This document shows positions 50,563-60,850 of a stretch of 64,000 bases of DNA, in pieces. The notes under the pieces are model-generated. The model saw only the letters and a program-made list of their open reading frames with translations. It was not told the origin of the DNA and made no database searches. Position 1 is the first letter of the stretch. Each line of letters opens with the position of its first letter. Made by a program: the position numbers and the translations under genes. The stretch is from Apostichopus japonicus (lineage: Eukaryota; Echinodermata; Holothuroidea; Aspidochirotida; Stichopodidae): contig NC_092580.1 of NCBI RefSeq assembly GCF_037975245.1, forward strand, positions 17,868,001-17,932,000, written 5' to 3'.

Positions 50563-51526
50563 CAGGGCTGTGCCCACGCTGGGCGGCACTGAGCCCCGCC
50601 CAGCACTAAAAATTAACGCCCAGCACTGTCTTAAAAATCGTGAATCCCGCCCAGCACTATTTTCATCTAAAATCCCGACATTATTAACAATATATTCAAC
50701 ATAAATTGAAAAAAAAAAATAAAATGTAAATTGTTAGCAAAACTAGTACTTGTGTGTGCTGAAAAAGCTACGCAAGGGCCAGGGTATTTGGCATCTGAGC
50801 CCCGCCCAGCACTAAAAATTACCGCCCAGCACTGTCTTAAAAATCGTGAATCCCGCCCAGCACTATTTTCATCTAAAATCCCGTCATTATTAACAATATA
50901 TTCAACATAAATTGAATTTTATAAAAAGAAATGTAAATTGTTAGCAAAACTAGTACTTGTGTGTGCTTAAAAAGCTACACAATTGCCAGTATTTGGCATC
51001 TGAGCCCCGCCCAGCACTAAAAATTAACGCCCAGCACTGTCTTAAAAATCGTGAATCCCGCCCAGCACTATTTTCATCTAAAATCCCGACATTGTTAACA
51101 ATATATTCAACATAAATTGAAAAATAAATAAAATAAAAAAATGTAAATTGTTAGCAAAACTAGTACTTGTGTGTGCTGAAAAAGCTACGCAAGGGCCAGG
51201 GTATTTGGCATCTGAGCCCCGCCCAGCACTAAAAATTACCGCTCAGCACTGTCTTAAAAATCGTGAATCCCGCCCAGCACTATTTTCATCTTAAATCGCG
51301 ACATTGTTAACAATATATTCAACATAAATTGAAAAAAAATAAAATAAAAAAATGTAAATTGTTAGCAAAACTAGTACTTGTGTATGCTGAAAAGCTAAAC
51401 AAGTGCCATTATTTGGCATGTGAGCACCTTCAAAAATCCAAAAAACACCCCTCCCCTAAGACCCTCCCCCAGGACGGCGATCAGTATACCCGGCACTCAG
51501 GAAATCCTGGGCACATCCCTTTGTGT
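50563..51526. repeat. Four tandem 205-212 bp repeats, possibly inside a TIR-bounded element
   Basis: Units begin GAGCCCCGCCCAGCACT at 50591, 50797, 51002 and 51214, the last ending near 51421. Each has three GCCCAGCACT boxes and an AAATTGTTAGCAAAACTAG segment. GGGCTGTGCCCA at 50565-50576 and TGGGCACATCCC at 51508-51519 are inverted complements with one mismatch and could be terminal inverted repeats of a DNA element. I could not find a convincing target duplication. Confidence 0.7.
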
Positions 51527-52500
51527 TCATAGGTTACTTTAACTATATAGATTAATCGACAGTAACTTAAAATTTGGTCATGTCATAACATATATAGACG
51601 TATAGCCTACTTAACCGCATGAACAAGTATGGTAAAAGATAACATGTTTCTCGTATTAAATATGAATGGTATCTAAGAACATCAATTAATAGTAGAGCAG
51701 CCTAGCTAGAGTTTGTACTACTCTTTTAAAAGAAGGCAATAATCCTAAAATCATTCTTGGTTCATGTGATAAATGCAAAGCATTACTTCTCCAAACATAT
51801 AAGCAAATATCTCATTTCATTTGGGAGATATGATACAGATTTAATGCTTCTTTACACACAAGGCTGGATAACTAATCAAGTTTACATATATGACATCATA
51901 GAGCCACTTGAGATACATTGTTCTTGTATTGGCCATTAATTATTACATTTGTTATGTTTGTATAAATGATGGTTTTTGTATAAATTTGGGTTGAACAAAT
52001 GTTGCATCTCAACACGGTCAACAGGTTACCTTGGGATTATTTCGAAAGAAAACCAAAGGGAAAGTATGATTGAAAAGAGTCCAAGACACAGATGGACTAA
52101 ACACCAAGGATGTGTATGCTCTACTAATATATTTCTCCCCTTGCATCTTTACAAACAGTAACCCAGGAATATGTATATATATTAAACGAGCTCGGGTAAA
52201 ACAAGCTAGCTTCTGTGACTATAACAGGGCCTATTCACACTTAGCATTACCGTTACGTAAAGGCCAAACACGTTGCACTTAAGATATCTGACGTATGCCT
52301 TCTGTTTACAAGCATTTGGTGTTATAATTATTTTACAGTTACGCACATGATTAGCAATCTCTTTAAGATGTTTTGCATTCCTCAGCCAAAACAAAAGTAA
52401 CTTAAATAAGATTATTCACCTTCACTGGAAAGCAGCCTGCATTCCCAACATTTTATGCCAATACTGACATGTTGATTCTCATGTAGAAAACCCACGTCTT
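51527..52500. other. No supported feature
   Basis: AT-rich unique sequence. Frames of 60-70 codons on both strands have no recognisable domains or consistent splice context. Confidence 0.5.
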
Positions 52501-52521
52501 CAAGCAGCCCGCATTAGTCTG

Positions 52522-52529
52522 TATAAAAG
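52522..52529 (+). promoter_or_regulatory. TATA-box candidate
   Basis: TATAAAAG lies 43 bp before the ATG at 52565. A start site about 30 bp downstream would fall near 52550. It is supported only by the following small frame and a strong splice donor (CAG then GTGAGT at 52847-52852), so it is tentative. Confidence 0.35.
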
Positions 52530-52564
52530 GTTACACTGCTTCTCTTCCGATCCTAAAGTCTGAA

Positions 52565-52774
52565 ATGAAGTTCCCGCCAAGCGCGTCTGTCGCGTGCCCT
52601 GCCTCATTAATATGGATGTTTATAGTCTTGTCTTTCATCGAAGTCGGTCAACCATACATACTAAGCTCTTGGAAGCTCGACGTACCAGTTATCCCTTGTA
52701 CGTTCTGCGCATCTATTCGTGGGTATATTTATAGCGCCCATCTTCCCTTCAGCATCTCAGCCATACTACAATAG
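52565..52774 (+). CDS. Hypothetical 69-residue frame with hydrophobic N-terminal segment
   Basis: I do not recognise this protein. The frame starts at an ATG just after a TATA-like box. A hydrophobic stretch (LIWMFIVLSFIEVG, about residues 15-29) could act as a signal peptide or a membrane segment. The rest has three cysteines and no known motif, and it closes with TAG at 52774. A consensus donor CAG|GTGAGT follows at 52846/52847, so the interval from about 52550 to 52846 could instead be a first exon whose coding start lies elsewhere, with this frame being incidental. The interval 52853-53810 after the donor shows nothing else recognisable. Confidence in translation is low. Confidence 0.25.
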   Translation: MKFPPSASVACPASLIWMFIVLSFIEVGQPYILSSWKLDVPVIPCTFCASIRGYIYSAHLPFSISAILQ

Positions 52775-53810
52775 CCCCCTCAATTTCAAACCATCTGTGA
52801 TACTCGGTACGAATAGCCTACGGAACACACACTGAAACGAACTCAGGTGAGTTATTAACTTTTCTTGTACGGACACACAACGCCCACGTGGTGAATTGAA
52901 TAGGTACACAAACCTCAACGTATAACAATATGGCGCCTAAGGGAAACAACAGTGGCTCGGAAAAGGAGAGAGGACTTGCTAGGGAATGGCGGAAGAGAGG
53001 GAAAACAAATAAAGAAACTGACTCTACTACATCTATACATATATATGTAGCCTATATAAAAACAATAACAATTACCGTATGCATGGTGTTAGTGTAGCTT
53101 TAAACATCTTTTAAAAAAATATGGGGAACAAAAAAAAAAGGAAATTTGGCAAAAAAAATGTAAAATATCAACAAACAGCTGAAATGAAATCGAATTGAAT
53201 ATTTCAAGATGAACAGTCGACGTTTCGAGATAAAAAGTCTCCTAATTTCGAGGAAGCCGAAACTTTAGAAACAAAATGTCCGCTGAATTTGAAGTTTTAA
53301 AGTGTCGGCCAATCCCCTTTCATGTTTACATACGTCATTGAAACCGGCACTCCTAATTGGTCCAAAGTAGTACCAGTAATTATTATAGGAAAGTATGGTA
53401 AATAGCCGCGATGAGACGAGACGGGAAATAAGGTTGCTAAATGCCGATTATCCGTTCGAAATGAAACAAGGAAAGTTGTGGTGTCTAGTTGAAAAGAGAT
53501 GTAGTTGAAACCGGTAGACATTACTTTGGGGTTAATATTGAGTATGTTTAGAACTTCTCATGAAAAGATATCATACGGAGAGGCGGTTGTACGTGACTTC
53601 GGTCAGCCTACAGATAATGGTATTACTATCAAGATATTACACCTTGAAGTTGTTATATGTGACTAGGCCCGTAGTACTACGCCTAGTTAATGACTATAAT
53701 ATATATCTAGGCTTGAGCATAGTTTAAGTACCGTTACATTTTGAAGAAGGTAGGACTAGGCCTAACGTTAGGCCCATACTTATTGCGAACTTATGAACTA
53801 GTACTAGTAG

Positions 53811-54024
53811 AACGTACTTGCGGTAGGGTTGTTTGCCTACGAAACTAGTGAACTAGACCGGTGTGAAGTTAGATACTTATTCCGCATTCCTCGTTCGACA
53901 TTCACGAATGAGAAACAGCTGTTACCTTTTCAGTTACTTATTCGACAATCATGGTATCGACGTAACACCAATGGCAAAATGAAAGCTTTCTTACAAGATG
54001 TTCAACATTTGGCCCTCGAAAGAG
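53811..54024 (+). CDS. Candidate internal exon of an unrecognised gene
   Basis: The frame is open from 53811 (after TAG at 53808) and encodes a charged, globular-looking stretch including RYLFRIPRSTFTNEKQLLPF and GKMKAFLQDVQHLALER. It cannot be assigned to a family. If the exon ends at AGAG|GTTTAT (54024/54025), it stops one base into a codon. That phase matches the acceptors of both downstream candidate terminal exons (54786 and 55550), which each begin at codon position two. The donor is weak (only AG|GT matches consensus). No convincing upstream acceptor was found, so the 5' limit is arbitrary. The 180-bp repeat array starts only a few bases after the proposed donor, so in this model the array is intronic. 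Confidence 0.3.
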
Positions 54025-54030
54025 GTTTAT

Positions 54031-54575
54031 CTATGGGTCATATGAACTCATAATGACAATGTACAAGGGTACCATAATGCATCTTGCCCGGTACAAAGAG
54101 TTCTTGACCAATTGAAATGACCACTACTTCATCAGTTCTTAAATTAATGTAACGGGACCTGAAAAATCACTTTATGCCCTAATCAAGACTAGCACGCCTT
54201 GGACCACCTAACCAATGGGTTATATGAATTCTTAAGACAATTGTAGAAGGATACCATAATGCGTCTTGCCTGGTCCAAAGATTGCTTGACCAATTAAAAT
54301 GACCAACAATTTTTTAAATGAATGTAACAGGATCTGAAAGAAAAACCTTTAGGCCCCAACTACAACAAGCACCCCTTGGACCACCTAACCAATGGGTCAT
54401 ATGAACTCGGACAATGTAGAACAGTACCATAATGCGTCTTGCCCGGTCCAAAGAGTGCTTGGCTAATTAAACTTAACAATAAATCATCACTTTATGAATG
54501 AAACATGACCTGAAAAACTCCTTAAGGCCCTAATCAAAACCAGCACGCCTTGGACCACCCAACCAACAAAACAAA
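54031..54575 (+). repeat. Left array of inverted 180-bp repeats (three copies)
   Basis: Three copies of a unit of about 180 bp with CCATAATGCGTCTTGCCCGG, CAAAGAGT.CTTG, CAATTAAAATGACCA, and GCACGCCTTGGACCACC. The same unit in reverse complement makes up 56340-58075. The unit has no coding capacity. Confidence 0.85.
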
Positions 54576-54785
54576 AGCAACGCCTTTGGCACGCAAGTTT
54601 AATGCTATATAATTGGTGCTTTACAATCATCAGCATACAAAATTTCCTCCCCATTCCGGATAAACACACACGCACTCTTTGGGGGCGGGGCGCAACTCCA
54701 TTTCTCAGAATGAAGTGATTTCTGTAGACTGACAATGCAATGAAAACCATTTCTTTTATTTGTTTCACACGTCAAATATTTACAG

Positions 54786-54934
54786 ATTTAAAGAACAGAG
54801 AAGTTTTCTTGCCTCTCTCCTTGAAAGTGGTTGTGAACGCTGTTACCCCGTTCGTAGATTATGAAAGATTGCACTGCTACATTCTAGAGCTGACAAAGAC
54901 AATCTCGGGTCAAGCGGAGATAAACTTACTTTAA
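54786..54934 (+). CDS. Candidate terminal exon of an unrecognised gene
   Basis: An acceptor (CAAATATTTACAG) precedes a frame encoding DLKNREVFLPLSLKVVVNAV and then PFVDYERLHCYILELTKTI, ending in TAA at 54934. The composition is typical of a folded protein and unlike the surrounding repeats, but I do not recognise the family. Joining in phase with the exon ending at 54024 creates an Asp codon across the junction and keeps the frame open. An AATAAA at 55143-55148 could serve as polyadenylation signal. The exon lies between the arms of the inverted 180-bp repeat arrays. It may be a gene remnant or a captured gene fragment rather than part of a working gene. Confidence 0.35.
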
Positions 54935-55549
54935 TAGTTTATTTAGTAAAATAGTTTTCAAGTGAAAAGTTCTACCCAGACATATATTTTATTTCAACTA
55001 AACATCGACCAGAGTTAGTGTGAGGTTTTATGAAATTTCCTTTTATTCAGTTTTTCCTAAATATTAATTATAACTTCAATAATCTAGCAATTTTACTCAT
55101 GTTTACTCAATTCAATCCATTAAGTCAATTTTGCATTGGTTAAATAAAGTCAAAATTACACTTTCTAGTCACAGCTTACAAAATTTTGTATTTAATGTAT
55201 TAATTCTTCGGTAAATATAAATAAGGCTATATGCTGAGTCAATAATGGAAGTATAGAAGTCAGAAGAAATATTACATGCTTAATATCCACCCCCTCCCCA
55301 TGTATTCTCTGATTGGATTGAAATGTACTTGCAGCAGAGATATTTTCATGCCAAAATTACTTTTGCCAATTACTTTTCATGCCAAAATTACTACAAATCT
55401 AGTAGAATTGATAAACTTTTGCCAATATATATGTGCAAAGATGTTCCATTTCACTATTTCTCAATACTTCATTAAAAAAAATGTGAAGGAGCGGAACAAA
55501 GACCATGCGTTCTGATTGTAATTGAATGATTCACCCGGGTGTTTCCTAG

Positions 55550-55710
55550 AAGATTTCGAAAAAGGGCGCTTGAACATTAGGCTAGAACTAATTGATACCG
55601 ATGTACCAACTGACTGCCTACCATGTCCATGGAATTACCTTAAAAAGGCTGAGAGTTCATGCGTGATTGCTCCCTTCCGTCGAACCATTAAAATCTTAAT
55701 TGATAGATAA
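55550..55710 (+). CDS. Candidate alternative terminal exon, unrecognised
   Basis: After the acceptor-like GGGTGTTTCCTAG, a frame encodes EDFEKGRLNIRLELIDTDVP and CLPCPWNYLKKAESSCVIAP, ending in TAA at 55710. The acceptor phase (one base needed from upstream) is the same as that of the 54786 exon, so it could be an alternative last exon of the same transcript or a piece of another gene. There is no recognised domain. It has a CLPCPW cluster with two cysteines and a third cysteine downstream. Confidence 0.25.
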
Positions 55711-55974
55711 CTGAAAGAATCTGCAGCATGTTGATAGTTTAACTGCTTTTTTGCATTTGTGTTCCCAAATGAATTAAATATATGGGAAATGGTCACATTT
55801 TCCTTCTTTCCTTCTACGAATGTCTCTGACCCACGTTAGGAGAGTTAAGGTGATATTGTTCAGTGTTTGAATGTCACTGCATGTGCCGTTAATGCATAGT
55901 AGGCCTAGGGAATGGTTTATTACTTTGTTTGTCCGGCTGTAAGCTTCAGTCTGAGCTTTTATGACAGTGCATGC

Positions 55975-56022
55975 CTGCTACAAGCCTGCTACAGCCTTGC
56001 TACAGCCTTGCTACAGCCCTGA
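55975..56022. repeat. Short 11-12 bp tandem repeat (CCTGCTACAGC)
   Basis: GCCTGCTACAA, GCCTGCTACA, GCCTTGCTACA, GCCTTGCTACA in succession. Non-coding. Confidence 0.75.
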
Positions 56023-56339
56023 AAAATACTGTCGCTTTATGCCATTGTGTTCAAATAACTGCCACATTGCAATTTACCCCTTTGATTTGGCTGAAAATTT
56101 GTGATTTATGTAAGTACATGCCAACATATCAATGAATTCAAAAGTCATTTAGAGGTAACCTTCTTAAATTGTAAAAACTTTCCTACAGAATTTGGCCATA
56201 TATAGACATGCAGCCATTAATTGGAATACACTTAAAATGAGTTCTTTTTTTCATTTTTTGAGGGTCCAAAGTACAATTTGTAATGCTACCAGTTGACACT
56301 AAAATGCACAATATAACATATATGAGTTGGACATTAATT

Positions 56340-58075
56340 TAAAAAGTGATGATGTAGTGGTCATTTTAATTGGTCAAGCACTCTTTGGACCCATCAGTTT
56401 GGAGATCCAAGCGTGCTGCATGGATTAGGGCCCAAAGCTTTTTCACGGTCCCGTTACACTCATTAAAGAAGTATTGACTTAGTGGTCATTTAAATTGGTC
56501 AACCACTCTTTGGACCGGGCAAGACGCATTGTGGTACGCTTCTAAATTGTCTTAAGAGTTCATATGACCCATTGGTTAATTGGTCCAAGGCGATCTGGTC
56601 TTAATTATATGGCCAAATGTTTTTATTCCTGATCCTGTTACATTAATTTAAGAAGTGATGATGCAGTGGTCATTTAAATTGGTCAAGCACTCTTTGGACT
56701 GGGCAAGGCACATTATAGTACTCTTCTACATTGTCATATGACCCATTGATTAGTTGGTTCAAGGCGTTCTGGTTTTGATTAGGGCCCAAAGGCTTTTTAT
56801 TCACAGTCGGGTTACATTAATTTAAGAAGTGATGATGTAGTGGTCATATCAATTGGTCAAGCTTTCTTTGGACCGGGCAAGACGCATGATTTTACTCTTC
56901 TACAATGTCCTTAGAGTTCATGTTAACCATAGGTTGGGTGATCCAAGGCGTACTGCATGGATTGAGGCCCAAAGCTTTTTCGTGGTCCCGTTACACTCAT
57001 TAAAGAAGTAATGATTTTAGTGGTCATTTAAATTGGTCAAGCACTCTTAGGACTGGGCAAGACACATGGTACACTTCTACATTGTCTTAAGAGTTCATAT
57101 GGCCCATTGGTTAGGTGGTCCAAGGCATTCTGGTCTTGATTAGGGCCTAAATGCTTTTTATTCGTGATCCCATTACATTAACTTAAGAAGTGAAATGTAG
57201 TGGTCAATTAAATTGGTCAAGACCGGACCGGACAAGACGCATTTTAGTACTCTTCTACATTTTCATATGACCCATTGATTAGTTGGTTCAAGGCATTCTG
57301 GTTTTGATTAGGACCCAAAGGCTTTTTATTCGCGGTCCTTTTACATTTATTTAAGAAGTGATGATGTAGCTAGTGGTCATTTAAATTGGTCTAGCATTCT
57401 TTGAACCGGGCAAAACGCATTATGGTACTCTTCTTCAATGTCTTAAAAGTTCATATAGCCCATATGGTAAGGTGATCCAAGGCGTGCTGCATGGATTAGG
57501 GCCCAAAGCTTTTTCGTGGTCCCGTTACACTCATTAAAGAAGTAATGATTTAGTGGTCAATTAAATTGGTCAAGCATTCTTTGGACTGGCCAAGACGCAT
57601 TGTGGTACTCTTCTACAATGTCCTTAGAGTTCATTTGAACCATCGGTTTGGTGATCCAAGGCGTGCTGCATGGATAAGGGCCCAAAGCTTTTTCTTGGTC
57701 CTGTTACTCTCATTTAAGAAGTAATGATTTAGTGGTCATTTTAATTGGTCAAGCACTCCTTTGACCGGACAAGACGCATTGTGGTAGTCTTCTACAATGT
57801 CCTTAAGAGTTCATATGGCCCATTGGTAAGGTGGTCTAAGGCATTCTGGTCTGAATTAGGGCCAAAATGCTTTTTATTCGTGATCCTGTTACAGTAATTT
57901 AAGAAGTGATGATGTAGTACTGTCATTTAAATTGGTCAAGCATTCTTCGGACCGGGCAAGATGCATTACAGTACTCTTCTACATTGTCATATGACCCATT
58001 GATTAGTTGGTTCAAGGCATCTGGTTTTGATTAGGACCCAAAGGCTTTTTATTCGCGGTCCTTTTAATGGATGGA
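56340..58075 (-). repeat. Right array of inverted 180-bp repeats (about ten copies)
   Basis: Copies of AAATTGGTCAAGCACTCTTTG, GGGCAAGACGCATT, TTCATATGACCCATTGGTTA, and GGTCCAAGGCGTGCTGCATG recur about every 175-185 bp. This is the reverse complement of the 54031-54575 unit. Unit variants alternate (CTGCATGGATTAGGGCCCAAAG against TCTGGTTTTGATTAGG), indicating a two-type higher-order arrangement. It ends in an ATGG microsatellite. Confidence 0.88.
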
Positions 58076-58114
58076 TGGATGGATGGATTGATAGATAGAT
58101 AGATTGATGGATAG
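58067..58114. repeat. (ATGG)n/(ATAG)n microsatellite
   Basis: GGATGGATGGATGGATGG followed by GATAGATAGATAG. It sits exactly at the outer end of the right inverted array. Confidence 0.9.
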
Positions 58115-59484
58115 AAAGCATGATTACAATAGCTTAACCAGTACTACATGCTGGTATGAGCTAATAATATGGAAACCGTAGTATATACTAGGCTGACTGT
58201 AGTGATCTTGTTCAAAATCCATTTCCCTTTATCTTTACTAGGCCTTAACATTCGTAACGCTGGTTGTAGTTTATAAACTTATAACATGGATTCTGTATAT
58301 CACAATAAACTACCATGAACTATAAGTCTAGGTTTTGACGATTGTTAAAAGTTTGATGTCGAGTTCTCACTACACTAGGAGCCAGTGTTGCATTTGAAAG
58401 TCCTAATCCTCGGTACTCACGCCTGGTTCCAAGTCATGGCTTTTTCCTTTTTAAGTCCAAGTTTGAGTCCTTTTTGTCCGTGTATTGGAATGTTGAAATA
58501 TATTTAAATACTGGAATTGGTGTCCACGGAATCCAGAGGGGTTCATTTGTGGTCCCCCTGCCTCTAATAAATGCCACATGCCCCAATGCCTGGATGTTTT
58601 AGCGCCCCCCCCCCCCTACACACACACAGACCAGAAACACACACATGAATGCAACGGTTGCGATTGTCATCGAAACCAAAAATAGAGTTAAGTTTACAGT
58701 ACTAACAACATCTACCATGTATATAGCAACATTACAACAAAAACAAATGAAAGAAGAATTAGGTGGAGAAGCCATGGTAAACTTGTAAAACATCTGATTT
58801 GTTTTATCTCAACAAAATTAATTGTATCATAAACTGTCCATTCCTATCTGGGTAACACACTGAAATTGTGGAAAATATGTAGGTACACAAAGACCTCATC
58901 AGCATTACTGACATTTCCTTGATTGCATAAGTACATATCATATAATCTGCTGATTTGAAGCTTCATGATAGGACATTTATGGTGCATCAATGCAGGCCTG
59001 ATTTTTCAGAAAATTTTTAACTTGTTCGTCGGGAAACCTACACTCAAAATTTGGTTGTCCGGAAAAAATATTGGTTGTCCGAATAAAAAGGGGAAAAAGA
59101 CCAAACTAAAATTTTTAATTTACATAACAAGGTGTCCAAGGTTCCAAAATGTGGGAAAAAACATTCTTATTCAGTCTTATTCCAGGGTAGCATTATCCAT
59201 GACAAGAATTAGTCCATTAACCATAGGTTGCATTTTTCAGCTCTCTTGACCTCAACTTACTGAAACTTTATCTCTCCTGCAAACAGACTGGTGATGTTTG
59301 AAGAGTTGATTTGTTCACACCTTGCCATGTCTGCCTTGATCTGATAGTGATTTGGCTCCTAGCTGTGTAATGAGTTGCATAATAGATGAATAGGCAGCTC
59401 AACTAAGGTGCGAAAAGATGGGACTGATCACTCAGCTAACCAACTGGGAAAAACAAACGGCGTGTTTTTGGATGCAACCTATAG
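58115..59484. other. No supported gene
   Basis: Unique DNA with a C-run at 58605-58615 and a short (CA)n. A + frame at 58965-59249 contains a local duplication (TTGGTTGTCCGGA, TTGGTTGTCCGAA) and is not convincing as a protein. Confidence 0.45.
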
Positions 59485-59786
59485 CTAATGGATACTTTTG
59501 CGGCATGTCCCAGGATCCATATGGTTGGACCGTCTGGACTTTTGTGCCTGCCGATTCCATGTAACTGCCTCTATTGGGTCAAACTGATCAATGTCAGGAC
59601 TTGTTAAGTTAATACGCATCAGCGTTGTTCGGGTGTCAGTCGCAAGTGAGCTTTGCCAGTCCGACTTTACCAACTTCATCAAGCTGAAGCCCCTCTCGCA
59701 CTCCACAGATGTTGTGGGCAACGACAATAGAACGTCAATCAGCTCCAAAAAATTCTTGCTGTTGAATTTCAGCCTCTGTAATGCAT
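59485..59786 (-). CDS. hAT-transposase-like protein, last exon (dimerisation domain)
   Basis: On the minus strand this terminal exon encodes ALQRLKFNSKNFLELIDVLL, then SLPTTSVECERGFSLMKLVK and SDWQSSLATDTRTTLMRINL, then a hydrophilic tail to the stop at 59485. The S.P...S.ECERGFS....K...R/Q..L....L..L..I pattern is the C-terminal hAT family dimerisation domain, found in hAT transposases and in domesticated relatives such as ZNF862- and KIAA1586-like proteins. In transposases it mediates dimer formation and contributes to the nuclease fold. The start is set by an acceptor GAGCAG|AT at 59787/59786. Upstream the frame meets a TGA, which requires an intron there. Whether this is a live element, a decayed one or a host gene cannot be told from two exons. 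Confidence 0.75.
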
Positions 59787-59896
59787 CTGCTCAGGTTGCC
59801 AGGTTCAATGGTTTAAAGCTGATGAGATATAAATGATATAAAAAAAAAACATTGTTTCTTCTAATCAAAAAAATATGAATACAAGATACTTAATAC

Positions 59897-60038
59897 ATAA
59901 AATTGACTTAGTATAGCTATTAATGGATTTCTTTGCCAGATCCCACTCAAGCTCAATTTCGCTAGAATCGATCCCTGCATTTTTGAAGAACTTCCTTATG
60001 TTCGTCGACAAGAAGACAAATTTCCCAATCAACAAACT
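59897..60038 (-). CDS. hAT-transposase-like protein, penultimate exon
   Basis: A strong acceptor with a pyrimidine tract (TTATTGTCCTTATCTTCAACAG) ends at 60039. A 142-nt exon follows: SLLIGKFVFLSTNIRKFFKN, then GIDSSEIELEWDLAKKSINS, then YTKSIL. It ends at TTTTAT|GTATTAAG (59897/59896). The last base plus the first two of the next exon make a Tyr codon and continue open into the dimerisation domain, so phase agrees across a 110-nt intron (59787-59896). The ELEWDL segment fits the region just before the dimerisation domain in hAT proteins. Upstream exons would lie beyond 60240, where I found none that I trust. The donor is GT-containing but not strong. Confidence 0.6.
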
Positions 60039-60056
60039 CTGTTGAAGATAAGGACA

Positions 60057-60236
60057 ATAAGAAATTAAAATAAAATGCTCATTACATCCATTATAAATTA
60101 GTATTTTTTAACTGACAGTGGATTACACACCTTCTTCATTGACTGCAATCAATGAAGAAGAAGGTGTGTAATCCACTGTCAGTTAAATAATACTAATTTA
60201 TAATGGATGTAATGAGCATTTATTTTAATTTCTTAT
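60057..60236. repeat. Near-perfect palindrome, arms of about 87 bp with 6-nt loop
   Basis: The left arm 60057-60142 and right arm 60149-60236 are inverted complements apart from a 3-bp (GAA) indel and a few single changes, separated by CTGCAA. The sequence lies in the proposed intron upstream of the hAT-like exon at 59897-60038, starting 18 bp from its acceptor. A transcript would form a long hairpin. 60237-60516 shows nothing else supported. Confidence 0.92.
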
Positions 60237-60524
60237 AGGTTGAACATCATACTGTGGCACTAGATAATCAACAATCACAAATCGACACGATCAGTGTTGT
60301 ATTAATGAGCCATGACTCGACTACAAGCAGTTCTTTCTTTGTAAAATGTTCCGCAGGGGGGAGCTAATGCAGTGACGCAAAAAACAAATGATGAAAGCAT
60401 GGAGCTATATGCAGGGACACATGAGCGCAAGCACATATACTTATTTAGTTCATCACATACCTCTCCTTCCTCACCGACAGACAAAATATTACAAAACTGT
60501 TAAAAGGAGTGCATGATGTGCAGG

Positions 60525-60842
60525 CATAGGCGTAGGAGGCAGGGGAGCTGCAGCCCCTCCAACCAAAATTTGTGGTGAAATTTGGGCAATATGCTGGGAA
60601 TTTTTCGGGCACCTACTGAAGGAAGAATAATTTGCAGTGTGCTTTTCAATTTTTTTTGGTGAAAATTCGGGCAATATGCTGAGAATTTTTCGGGCACCTA
60701 CTGGGGGAAGAATAATTTGCAATGTGTTTTTCAATTTTTGGGGGTGAAAATTCGGGCAATACGCTGAGAATTTTGGTTATATTTTTCGGGCAAGTCGTTA
60801 CAGCCCCCCCCCCCCAAATCAAATTAGGCTCCTACGCCTATG
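60525..60842. mobile_element. hAT-type MITE, 318 bp, perfect 8-bp target duplication
   Basis: Terminal inverted repeats CATAGGCGTAGGAG (60525-60538) and CTCCTACGCCTATG (60829-60842) are perfect over 14 bp. They are flanked by identical 8-bp direct repeats TGTGCAGG at 60517-60524 and 60843-60850. Inside are three tandem copies of a segment of about 80-100 bp with AAAATTCGGGCAATATGCTG and TTTTTCGGGCACCTACTG. There is no coding capacity. The perfect target duplication suggests a fairly recent insertion. Confidence 0.92.
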
Positions 60843-60850
60843 TGTGCAGG

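Noticed and set aside
58965-59249. + strand 94-residue lysine-rich frame
   Set aside because: Contains a local duplication and A-rich low complexity; no family resemblance.
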